Shown: piece after piece, positions 1 through 5,181 of the stretch | How the letters are laid out: each line of letters starts with the position of its first letter | How positions within the stretch are numbered: the stretch's first letter is position 1 | Assembly: GCA_000998025.1 (NCBI GenBank) | Contig: LCJG01000062.1 | Location: forward strand, 1 to 7,922 | Source: Candidatus Collierbacteria bacterium GW2011_GWB1_44_6 | Lineage (GTDB): Bacteria > Patescibacteriota > Microgenomatia > UBA1400 > MFAQ01 | Length of the DNA stretch: 7,922 nt | Direction: 5' to 3' | Translations under genes and position numbers: made by a program | Notes under the pieces: generated by a model | Seen by the model: only the letters and a program-made list of their open reading frames with translations | Told to the model about the DNA's origin: nothing | Databases searched by the model: none

Positions 1-630
1 GAGGTTAAGCTCTTTGGCTGACTTACCAAAATAAGTTTGGGCCGCAGTTTCAATGCCGTATACGGTACCGCCGTAAGGGGCATGGTTTAGATAAAGCTCC
101 AGAATTTGATCCTTGGAGTAGTAAATTTCCGTGGCTATGGCAAGAATCGCTTCTTTGATTTTTCTGGTGATGGTTCTTCTTGGATCGGACAGGAGGGAGT
201 TTTTGACTAACTGCTGAGTGATAGTGGAACCTCCTTCTAGTCTTTTGCCGGTGAGGGTGTTGATGGCGGCGCGAATAATGGCGACAGTATCCAGACCGTG
301 ATGCTTGTAGAAATTTTTATCTTCAATGGCGATGGTGGCTTGCTTTACAAAGTCAGGAATATCTGCAGAGGTTATTGGGGTACGGCGGTATTCGGAATAT
401 ACTTCGTAGAGCAGCTTGCCGTTTCTATCAAGGATTTTAGTACTGATGGGAGCTGGAGTTTTGACTAATTTGGCAGGGTTGGGGACGTCTTTGAGGAGGA
501 AGACAAGGAATATTAGAAACAGTCCGGAGAGAATAAGAATGATGTTGGCAGGAGTAAAACGACGATCGCTCACAATTCTTTTGTAACTTTTTTCGATTGT
601 CTGGAGGATTTCTTTGCGTCTCATGGACAT
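1..630 (-). CDS. Class A penicillin-binding protein, N-terminal glycosyltransferase (GT51) part, truncated by window edge
   Basis: Reading the minus strand from ATG at 630 gives 210 uninterrupted residues that run off the window. Residues 1-27 are a basic cytoplasmic tail, 28-47 one membrane-spanning helix, and 60-210 a GT51 transglycosylase domain. Visible family motifs are EDKNFYKHHGLD (residues 103-114, with E103 as the expected catalytic Glu), GGSTITQQLVKN (133-144), RKIKEA (156-161), and ILELYLN...YGG (176-188), which carries the second conserved Glu (E178). Family knowledge: these enzymes polymerise lipid II glycan chains on the outer membrane face, and a C-terminal transpeptidase domain cross-links the peptides; that domain should lie beyond position 1 and is not seen. 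ATG at 624 is an alternative start. Neither start has a Shine-Dalgarno site; a TATAAT box lies 9 nt upstream of 630. It is divergent from the gene at 700. The exact subtype (PBP1a or other) cannot be decided from this part. Confidence 0.95.
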   Translation of the reverse strand, partial: MSMRRKEILQTIEKSYKRIVSDRRFTPANIILILSGLFLIFLVFLLKDVPNPAKLVKTPAPISTKILDRNGKLLYEVYSEYRRTPITSADIPDFVKQATIAIEDKNFYKHHGLDTVAIIRAAINTLTGKRLEGGSTITQQLVKNSLLSDPRRTITRKIKEAILAIATEIYYSKDQILELYLNHAPYGGTVYGIETAAQTYFGKSAKELNL

Positions 631-639
631 GGTGAGTAC

Positions 640-645
640 ATTATA
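640..645 (-). promoter_or_regulatory. -10 box (TATAAT) of the penicillin-binding protein gene, near-leaderless
   Basis: On the minus strand a perfect TATAAT (645 to 640) is preceded by AGG and followed by only 9 nt before the ATG at 630. A start of transcription 6-8 nt after the box would leave an untranslated leader of about 1-3 nt. No good -35 is seen at 16-18 bp; a TTGACA lies too close, 2 bp before the box. There is no Shine-Dalgarno sequence. Confidence 0.5.
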
Positions 646-684
646 CCTGTCAATAAATATTTAGTTTCGTCAGGCAGGGCCGTA

Positions 685-693
685 TGGTAGTAT
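685..693 (+). promoter_or_regulatory. Possible extended -10 (TGG TAGTAT) of the CPBP-like gene, leaderless
   Basis: The sequence TGG followed by TAGTAT ends 6 nt before the GTG start at 700, so transcription would begin at or next to the start codon. The hexamer is a weaker match to TATAAT than the divergent box at 640-645. No clear -35 is visible. The AAGG at 696-699 touches the start codon and has no spacer, so it is not a usable Shine-Dalgarno site. Confidence 0.35.
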
Positions 694-699
694 TGAAGG

Positions 700-1278
700 G
701 TGAGACGGCTATGGTACTACTATATATATTTATTGATTGTTTGGAGTTTTTTTAGGTACTTTATCCGCTTACCGGAAGTGATCGAAGAACTGTGGTTTAA
801 ACCCTTGCTGTGGCTGGTGCCTTTATTCTGGTGGGGTTTGTCCTTGAAAGAGAGGATATCGATGTTTGGAGGAAAATTGATGATGTCTATTGGATACGGA
901 ATCGTGCTGGGGCTAGTATATGTTGTCTTGATCACCAGATTTAATTTGCTAGTGGACTGGCTTAATGTTAATCTCGTTGGTGTAGCTGTCGCTACGGCAA
1001 TTACCGAGGAATTGGCATTTAGTGGATTTGTGGCTGGATATTTAGAAAAAATTAAGAAAGGGAACTGGACCAACTTACTGATGGTGGGGCTTATGGTGGC
1101 GGTGATTAGATTGCCGATATTGATTTTTGTTTATAAATTAGGGGTCGTGAACTTGGCTGGGGTGTTTCTTTTTGCCGGAGCTAGTGGGGTAATTAATGCC
1201 TGGATAAGAGTGGAGACCGGGAACGTAACAGGCTCGATAGTGGCACGTGCGATGATGAATTTGGCGGTGTTAGCATAA
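700..1278 (+). CDS. CPBP/CAAX-protease-fold membrane protein, catalytic residues mostly lost
   Basis: The 192-residue protein is almost entirely hydrophobic, with about six membrane segments (roughly residues 6-22, 35-48, 60-80, 91-113, 124-146 and 148-168). Residues 102-110 (TEELAFSGF) match motif 1 of the CPBP/Abi intramembrane protease family, EExxxR followed by G. The Glu pair (E103, E104), F107 and G109 are kept, but the Arg is S108. The motif-2 region (residues 132-143) has no FxxxH histidine. The motif-3 region GSIVARAMMN has R183 where HxxxN needs His, while N187 remains. Family knowledge: active members cleave prenylated or other membrane proteins using these residues. Inference: this copy is probably not an active protease and may be a scaffold, immunity-type or decaying member. 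The frame is intact. The GTG start is supported by the upstream -10-like box; an alternative start would be internal. Family assignment rests mainly on motif 1 and topology. Confidence 0.7.
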   Translation: MRRLWYYYIYLLIVWSFFRYFIRLPEVIEELWFKPLLWLVPLFWWGLSLKERISMFGGKLMMSIGYGIVLGLVYVVLITRFNLLVDWLNVNLVGVAVATAITEELAFSGFVAGYLEKIKKGNWTNLLMVGLMVAVIRLPILIFVYKLGVVNLAGVFLFAGASGVINAWIRVETGNVTGSIVARAMMNLAVLA

Positions 1279-1302
1279 AAAACTCTCCCGGTGAAGGGAG
1301 AG
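1277..1302 (-). terminator. Intrinsic terminator of the 195-residue gene (minus strand)
   Basis: On the minus strand a perfect 7-bp stem CTCTCCC / GGGAGAG (1302-1296 with 1289-1283) encloses a 6-nt loop and is followed at once by six T (1282-1277). It starts 7 nt past the TGA stop at 1309-1311. The T run overlaps the TAA stop of the convergent gene. On the plus strand the hairpin is followed by GGTGGG, not T, so it should work efficiently only in the minus direction. Confidence 0.85.
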
Positions 1303-1308
1303 GGTGGG

Positions 1309-1896
1309 TCAGTTATCGATTCTGTCTGCGAACCGCTCGAAAAGTATTGAGGTGATAGTGTTTTTTGAGCTTTCGAAATGGGAGATGGTTGCGTGGAGCC
1401 AGGTTTCAAGATCGGTCTTGCTCCGAGAATCGAGGTTGATCGGTTCCTTGGACTCGTGTGTTAGCCCATCGGTTTTGATGACGCTAACAACATAGTAAAC
1501 CTCGTCTTCTTCCTGGCAGATCGTAGCTGCGATGGTGAAAACAGGCTTTCCGGGACCAAGCTTGATTTCGTAGTTGTAACCAGGTATCCCGGTTTTAGTT
1601 TTTAAGCCAGGAATTGGTTCGATTACGAAAACAGGAAGATGTCCAGCAATGATCATGCCGCCAAGTGGGGTAATGGTTTTGTCGTCCCATTTTGAGGCTT
1701 TATACAAGGGGTCGAACTTGTGGGCGACCCGACTGATTATGGTATGGAAATTTGACTTCTTTAAATAGTCAAGAGCTGCTTTTTGGCCGGCAGCTAGGAT
1801 TGCTGCTTGCTGATGTTTTTGTTCTGCTTGTCGGACTTTCCATTCCGCGACGTGTCTGTTTCGTTCTTCGATGGCATCTGGAGTGTCTTGGGCCAT
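1309..1896 (-). CDS. Uncharacterised 195-residue soluble protein
   Basis: I do not recognise this protein. The chosen ATG at 1896 gives 195 residues beginning MAQDTPDAIEER. It has an AAGGAG Shine-Dalgarno 6 nt upstream. The open frame continues upstream to an ATG at 1989, but that extension would cross the promoter. Residues about 8-45 are rich in Glu, Lys, Arg, Gln and Ala and look helical, possibly coiled coil (AEWKVRQAEQKHQQAAILAA). The rest has a mixed alpha/beta look with a Gly/Pro-rich stretch (residues 83-120) and a beta-like VYYVVSVIKTDGL, then a helical end. There is no signal peptide, membrane segment or known catalytic motif. It is a single-gene unit: promoter at 1962-1970, leader hairpin at 1930-1944, terminator at 1277-1302. 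It is convergent to the CPBP-like gene and divergent from nrdR. Its strong Shine-Dalgarno contrasts with the other starts here, which may point to separate origin or high expression. Confidence 0.75.
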   Translation of the reverse strand: MAQDTPDAIEERNRHVAEWKVRQAEQKHQQAAILAAGQKAALDYLKKSNFHTIISRVAHKFDPLYKASKWDDKTITPLGGMIIAGHLPVFVIEPIPGLKTKTGIPGYNYEIKLGPGKPVFTIAATICQEEDEVYYVVSVIKTDGLTHESKEPINLDSRSKTDLETWLHATISHFESSKNTITSILFERFADRIDN

Positions 1897-1902
1897 GATG
1901 GT

Positions 1903-1908
1903 CTCCTT
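1903..1908 (-). promoter_or_regulatory. Shine-Dalgarno AAGGAG deciding the start at 1896
   Basis: AAGGAG on the minus strand with a 6-nt spacer to ATG at 1896 is the only strong ribosome binding site in the window. It fixes the start 31 codons inside the longest open frame. Confidence 0.85.
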
Positions 1909-1929
1909 CTTGGTTATGTTAGGGAACAT

Positions 1930-1944
1930 GCCTGCAAAGCAGGC
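1930..1944 (-). repeat. Perfect hairpin GCCTGC-TTT-GCAGGC in the 5' leader of the 195-residue gene
   Basis: A 6-bp, GC-rich perfect inverted repeat with a 3-nt loop lies between the promoter (1962-1970) and the Shine-Dalgarno. It would form near the 5' end of the roughly 60-nt leader. No T run follows in the direction of transcription, so it is not an attenuator by itself; it may stabilise the mRNA or be an intergenic repeat. It overlaps one of three copies of the 8-mer CAGGCAGG (671-678, 1940-1947, 1975-1982). Confidence 0.6.
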
Positions 1945-1961
1945 AGGCTTAAATTTGGATG

Positions 1962-1970
1962 AGTATAGCA
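1962..1970 (-). promoter_or_regulatory. Extended -10 promoter (TGC TATACT) of the 195-residue gene
   Basis: On the minus strand TGC (1970-1968) directly precedes TATACT (1967-1962), a 5/6 match to the -10 consensus with the extended TGn element. A weak -35 (TTGCGT) lies 16 bp further upstream, near 1983-1988. The predicted transcript starts near 1955, giving a leader of about 60 nt. Confidence 0.6.
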
Positions 1971-2070
1971 CAAACAGGCAGGAACGCAAGCTATAGGCTA
2001 GTGGGTGTCGATTGAAGTAGATTTTGCGGAGATTAGCCTTGATGATGGAGTTAGATATCTTGTGAGTCGG

Positions 2071-2099
2071 TTGACATACTAGGGGTAGTGGAGAAAGAT
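2071..2099 (+). promoter_or_regulatory. Probable nrdRJ promoter (TTGACA, 17 bp, AAAGAT)
   Basis: A perfect -35 TTGACA (2071-2076) is followed 17 bp later by AAAGAT (2094-2099), a weak -10. Transcription would begin near 2106, inside the second NrdR box. An alternative is TTAGAT (2051-2056) with CATACT (2075-2080), starting near 2087. Either way the NrdR boxes overlap the promoter, as expected for repression. Confidence 0.45.
2076..2091 (+). promoter_or_regulatory. Candidate NrdR box 1 (upstream, degenerate centre)
   Basis: The 16-mer ATACTAGGGGTAGTGG has palindromic arms ACTA/TAGT. Compared with the published NrdR-box consensus ACACWATATATWGTGT it matches at 10 of 16 positions; the mismatches are mainly in the central four bases. 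It would be unconvincing alone. Its start is exactly 32 bp before that of box 2, the three-turn spacing known for tandem NrdR boxes. Confidence 0.55.
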
Positions 2100-2107
2100 G
2101 GTAAACA

Positions 2108-2123
2108 ACACTAAATGTTGTGT
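2108..2123 (+). promoter_or_regulatory. NrdR box 2 (14 of 16 consensus matches)
   Basis: ACACTAAATGTTGTGT matches the NrdR-box consensus ACACWATATATWGTGT at 14 of 16 positions, including both ACAC/GTGT ends. It lies 4 nt before the ATG at 2128, so NrdR bound here should block transcription or initiation of its own operon. It also contains the inverted repeat ACAACA/TGTTGT (2105-2121 region). Confidence 0.8.
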
Positions 2124-2127
2124 ATAT

Positions 2128-2601
2128 ATGATCTGCCCATACTGTAACAATGAGGATACTAATGTTTTAGAAAGCCGCGGTTTGCCCGGTGACGATGGTG
2201 TGAGAAGAAGGCGGCAGTGTAAAAAGTGCGAAAAAAGGTTTACTACACACGAAAGAATAGTAAATATTGATCTTAAAGTAGTTAAGAAAAATGGAAAAGT
2301 CGAACAGTATGACAGGGAGAAACTGTTAAAAGGGGTTGGAAAGGCTTGTTATAAAAGAAAAGTAGGAAAAGAACAGATCGAGAATTTGGTGGATGATGTG
2401 GAATTGCGACTCCTTAATCGAAAGACAACGGAAATTAAATCCAGTGACATTGGAAAGATGGTTTTGAATCGCCTGCGGAAACTTGACGAACTGGCATATA
2501 TGAGATTTGCAAGTGTTTATATGGATTTTGAAAATGCCCAAGAATATAAGAGATTTGTGTTGAGTTCCAAAACCGTTAATAATTTTTCCGACGACATATG
2601 A
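2128..2601 (+). CDS. nrdR: Transcriptional repressor NrdR
   Basis: From ATG at 2128 the protein has 157 residues, the usual size of NrdR. It begins MICPYCNNEDTNVLESR, the family's usual N-terminus. A zinc ribbon is formed by CPYC (residues 3-6) and CKKC (near 31-34), preceded by the basic RRRR DNA-binding stretch. Residues about 47-137 are an ATP-cone (VKKNGKVEQYDREKL ... YMRFASVYMDF) that senses ATP/dATP. Family knowledge: NrdR binds paired NrdR boxes and represses ribonucleotide reductase genes when dATP is high. A longer frame starts at 2098 behind GGAG, but adds ten residues not typical of the family and overlaps the promoter and NrdR box 2, so 2128 is preferred. No Shine-Dalgarno precedes 2128. 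Its TGA stop overlaps the ATG of nrdJ (ATGA). It likely autoregulates through the two boxes directly upstream. Confidence 0.95.
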   Translation: MICPYCNNEDTNVLESRGLPGDDGVRRRRQCKKCEKRFTTHERIVNIDLKVVKKNGKVEQYDREKLLKGVGKACYKRKVGKEQIENLVDDVELRLLNRKTTEIKSSDIGKMVLNRLRKLDELAYMRFASVYMDFENAQEYKRFVLSSKTVNNFSDDI

Positions 2602-4832
2602 AAAAAAACAAAATAAATCTAATTGGTGAGGTAGTGATAGAACTGCCAAAGACGATTGTAAAAAGAGATGGGAGGGTGGTGACATTTGAAATAAATAAAA
2701 TTGAGAAGGCAATCTCGCTATGTTTCCATGATTTAGGAAAAGAACCATCTACGCCGGTGCAAGAACTGGCAAAGCGGGTGGTAAATATAATTGGGGCGAA
2801 ATATAGCAAACCGACTGTGGAACAAGTTCAGGATGTGGTGGAACTAGTTTTGCAGGCAGCCGGAGAGTTTGCGGCAGCCAAAAATTACATATTGTATAGA
2901 GCTGAACATGCGAAAGTCAGAGATGCTAGGCCAATACCCAAAGAGGTGTCAAAGGCCTTTGCAGAAAGTGACATTTATTTTGAAAACCAAATTCAAAAAT
3001 TTCAGTTTTTTGACAAATATTCTCGATTTAATTATGACTTCGGAAGGAGAGAGACTTGGAAAGAAACCGTTGATAGAGCTGTTGATTATCTACGTGAACT
3101 TTCCGGAGAGAAGTTGGAGGCTGGCGTTTACAAACGAATTAGAAATTCTATCTTGGAAATGAAGGCAACACCTTCGATGAGACTACTGGCCATGGCTGGT
3201 CCGGCGGCAAGGAGAAATAATATCAGTATTTATAACTGTTCCTACCAGCCAGTAGATAGCCTAGATTCTTTTGTAGAAGCTTTGATAATTTCAATGAATG
3301 GTTGTGGGGTAGGGTTTTCGGTAGAAAGTAAATATGTGGAAAATTTGCCGCGGGTAAAACGTCAGGATGGACTAGAAACGAAACATGCTTTGAAAGTGGG
3401 TTTAACAACATGGATTGAAGGAGGGGATATAAAATTTGATTACTCTGCTTTGCGCCCGGCAGGGGCGATACTAAGAACGAAAGGCGGCAGATCTTCGGGG
3501 CCTGAACCTTTCAGGAGAATGATGGAATTTGTCAGAGAAAAAATCTTTTCCCGTCAAGGGAGCTTTCTCCGGCCAATTGATGCTCACGATATGATGTGTG
3601 AGGTTGGAAATGCGGCTGTATCGGGAGGGATGAGAAGAACAGCGATGATTTCTCTTTTTGATTTTGATGATAAAGAGATGTGGAATGCAAAGTCAGGAGA
3701 TTTTGAAAGAGATAATAGCCAAAGATGGAACGCCAACAATAGTGCTGTTTGGCCTCTTTCCGGTTTGACTCAATTGGAAATTACACAACAGATGTTGGAA
3801 ATGGTTAGATCCGGAAGGGGTGAGCCAGGTATTTTTAATAGACAGGCAGCTATCGATATGAGGCCGGCGAGGAGGGAGGCGGCCGATTTTGGGACCAACC
3901 CTTGTGGTGAAATTATTCTTCGTCCGTTTGAATTTTGTAATCTTTCGATTGCGATTGCCAGACACGAAGACACCTACGAGACTCTAAGAGATAAAGTGGA
4001 GGTGGCTACGATTATCGGAACTATTCAGTCTATGGCAACACATTTTCCGGGGCTTCGTCCGGAGTGGAAGAAAAACTGTGAGGATGAGCGACTCTTGGGA
4101 GTTGATATTAACGGTCAGCTGGATAGTCCTGTGGCACAAGATCCGGCCGTGCAAAACCGGCTGAGACAGGTGGCGGTAGAGACAAACAGGCAGTATGCCG
4201 AAAAATTGGGAATAAAACCGGCTGCTGCCGTGACATGTGTAAAACCCTCAGGAAACTCTTCGCAGTTATTTAATTGTTCTTCGGGGATACACGCTAGGTG
4301 GTCGCCGTATTACGTAAGGAACATCAGAGTCAGTGCACATTCATCTATATATAAGGTGTTGGAAGCGGCAGGAGTGCCAATGGATCCGGAGAATGGTCAG
4401 TTGACGGAGACGGCGAATACTTGGGTGATACATTTTCCGGTCAAATCTCCGGACGGTGCCGTGACTAGAAAAAATTATTCTGCAATCCGGCAGTGTGAAT
4501 ATTGGATGCAAAATAAAGTTAATTGGACGGAACATAATCCAAGCGTGACGATCACTTACCACACGGATGAAGTAATTGACTTGATTAAGTGGGTATGGGA
4601 ACACCGTAATTTAATAGGAGGGATGTCGTTTTTGCCCGCCTTCGACGCAGCGTATTCGCAGATGCCATATCAGGAAATTAGTAAAGAGGAGTATGAAAAA
4701 TTGAAGTCTAACTTTCCGGTAATTGATTTTAGTAAACTTTACCGTTGGGAAGAAGAGGACTATACGAAAGCGGCTCAGGAATTGGCTTGTGTGGCTGGAT
4801 GTGACATCGATCCCAACGAGGGGAAAATATGA
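2598..4832 (+). CDS. nrdJ: Adenosylcobalamin-dependent (class II) ribonucleotide reductase
   Basis: The 744-residue protein reduces ribonucleotides to deoxyribonucleotides in the cytoplasm. Residues about 17-109 are an ATP-cone (PKTIVKRDGRVVTFE ... YILYRAEHAKVRD), the allosteric activity site. The ten-stranded barrel follows: ATPSMRLLAMAG (190-201), the radical-site cysteine triad C214 (YNCS), C436 and C447, with N434 and E438 in TNPCGEI. C436 and C447 are 11 residues apart, as C408/C419 in the Lactobacillus leichmannii enzyme. KPSGN (549-553) is also conserved. The C-terminal pair C731/C735 (ACVAGC) would shuttle electrons to the active site. No small-subunit gene or activase lies nearby, fitting the B12 class. 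The start overlaps nrdR by 4 nt and has no Shine-Dalgarno, so translation is probably coupled. There is no intein or frameshift. Whether it takes di- or triphosphates cannot be told. The cell would need an external supply or own synthesis of B12. Confidence 0.95.
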   Translation: MKKNKINLIGEVVIELPKTIVKRDGRVVTFEINKIEKAISLCFHDLGKEPSTPVQELAKRVVNIIGAKYSKPTVEQVQDVVELVLQAAGEFAAAKNYILYRAEHAKVRDARPIPKEVSKAFAESDIYFENQIQKFQFFDKYSRFNYDFGRRETWKETVDRAVDYLRELSGEKLEAGVYKRIRNSILEMKATPSMRLLAMAGPAARRNNISIYNCSYQPVDSLDSFVEALIISMNGCGVGFSVESKYVENLPRVKRQDGLETKHALKVGLTTWIEGGDIKFDYSALRPAGAILRTKGGRSSGPEPFRRMMEFVREKIFSRQGSFLRPIDAHDMMCEVGNAAVSGGMRRTAMISLFDFDDKEMWNAKSGDFERDNSQRWNANNSAVWPLSGLTQLEITQQMLEMVRSGRGEPGIFNRQAAIDMRPARREAADFGTNPCGEIILRPFEFCNLSIAIARHEDTYETLRDKVEVATIIGTIQSMATHFPGLRPEWKKNCEDERLLGVDINGQLDSPVAQDPAVQNRLRQVAVETNRQYAEKLGIKPAAAVTCVKPSGNSSQLFNCSSGIHARWSPYYVRNIRVSAHSSIYKVLEAAGVPMDPENGQLTETANTWVIHFPVKSPDGAVTRKNYSAIRQCEYWMQNKVNWTEHNPSVTITYHTDEVIDLIKWVWEHRNLIGGMSFLPAFDAAYSQMPYQEISKEEYEKLKSNFPVIDFSKLYRWEEEDYTKAAQELACVAGCDIDPNEGKI

Positions 4833-4853
4833 TAGATCTCAGATGCCAAATGT

Positions 4854-4906
4854 GTGATAATGTGTGTGATTTTGATGTGATTTGAAGTACTTGCTGGGTG
4901 ATTTGA
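4854..4906 (+). repeat. Row of GTGAT motifs at near-helical spacing
   Basis: GTGAT starts at 4854, 4866, 4877 and 4898 (steps of 12, 11 and 21 bp), with another at 4946. The last two of the row extend to an identical 9-mer GTGATTTGA (4877-4885, 4898-4906), and 4866-4875 differs by one extra T. They lie in the gap after nrdJ, and the final copy overlaps the TTGACA at 4903. They could be same-face binding sites for a regulator; the motif is short and AT-rich, so chance is possible. Confidence 0.4.
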
Positions 4907-4931
4907 CAAGCGCAGAAAAATGATATTAAAT
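4903..4931 (+). promoter_or_regulatory. Possible promoter inside the nrdJ downstream gap (TTGACA, 17 bp, TTAAAT)
   Basis: A perfect TTGACA (4903-4908) is followed at 17 bp by TTAAAT (4926-4931), 4/6 to the -10 consensus. The predicted start is near 4938. No open reading frame of note follows before the hairpin-T run at 4990-5024, so if active it would make a short RNA. Confidence 0.35.
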
Positions 4932-4958
4932 GATAGTAGGTAATTGTGATTACTATCA
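4931..4958 (+). repeat. 8-bp inverted repeat TGATAGTA / TACTATCA
   Basis: The arms 4931-4938 and 4951-4958 are perfectly complementary with a 12-nt loop. An alternative fold pairs GTAAT with ATTAC inside it around the loop TGTG. The stem is AT-rich. The tail GTCTTTTGTT is only moderately T-rich, so this is at most a weak terminator of nrdRJ; it could also be an operator next to the possible start at 4938. Confidence 0.45.
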
Positions 4959-5024
4959 GTCTTTTGTTGACATTGCTAAGTGTGAGTTCGTGCCGGTTTT
5001 TTCCTTGTTACCGCACTTTTTCTG
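4938..5024 (+). ncRNA. Putative short intergenic transcript (speculative)
   Basis: The predicted start from the TTGACA/TTAAAT promoter and the hairpin plus T run at 4990-5021 would bracket an RNA of about 85 nt. It has no start codon followed by a meaningful frame. I recognise no known RNA family in it. The alternative is that this is simply the 3' untranslated region and terminator of nrdRJ. Confidence 0.2.
4990..5024 (+). terminator. Intrinsic terminator downstream of nrdRJ
   Basis: GTG-C-CGGT (4990-4997) pairs with ACCGCAC (5010-5016): 7 bp with one bulged C, five of the pairs G-C, and a 12-nt T-rich loop. Five T then follow (5017-5021), then CT. It lies about 160 nt after the nrdJ stop and is the best stop signal for the operon before the next promoter at 5168. 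Confidence 0.6.
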
Positions 5025-5167
5025 ATCCTTTTCAATTTGTTTTCTTGTGTTATTACCAATACTGTTGGGGCAATAGAATATCTTTATAGTTTTCCTATAT
5101 CTGAGGGAATTTCACTGGCTGTTTGTTGTTTGGATGGATAACCCCTTCTGTATTTGACTAAAAAAAT
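5025..5167. other. Non-coding stretch without recognised content
   Basis: This part of the 349-bp gap has no credible reading frame on either strand. It is AT-rich and T-rich on the plus strand. The only structure seen is a short TATAG/CTATA hairpin (5085-5099) and a TTGACT at 5154-5159, 11 bp before the -10 box of the next operon, too close for a standard -35. Confidence 0.5.
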
Positions 5168-5176
5168 TGGTATAGT
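5168..5176 (+). promoter_or_regulatory. Extended -10 (TGG TATAGT) of the coupling-protein operon, leaderless
   Basis: TGG followed by TATAGT (5/6 to consensus) ends 5 nt before the ATG at 5182, so the transcript should start at or beside the start codon. There is no Shine-Dalgarno. TTGACT lies 11 bp upstream of the hexamer, which is non-standard spacing; the TGn element may replace the -35. Confidence 0.6.
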
Positions 5177-5181
5177 TAATT

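Noticed and set aside
1304..1495. 63-residue plus-strand frame starting near 1304
   Set aside because: It lies antisense within the 195-residue gene, next to its terminator, and shows no protein-like features or start signal.
1897..1989. 31-residue N-terminal extension of the minus-strand 195-residue protein (ATG at 1989)
   Set aside because: It crosses an extended -10 promoter and a hairpin, has no Shine-Dalgarno, and a strong AAGGAG with 6-nt spacing supports ATG at 1896.
2599..2601. TGA recoded to glycine, as in some CPR lineages
   Set aside because: nrdR and nrdJ both end at the expected place on TGA, and no conserved motif is interrupted by TGA.
2326..2809. Two minus-strand frames antisense to nrdR and the start of nrdJ
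   Set aside because: Both lie opposite strongly supported genes, have low-complexity compositions typical of antisense frames, and lack start signals.
2598..4832. Intein or intron in nrdJ, a common insertion site for such elements
   Set aside because: The protein is of ordinary length with the active-site motifs spaced as in known enzymes and no intein splice motifs are seen.
4931..4970. Strong terminator directly after nrdJ at the TGATAGTA/TACTATCA repeat
   Set aside because: The stem is nearly all A-T and the following tail is interrupted; the GC-rich hairpin with T5 at 4990-5021 is a better candidate.
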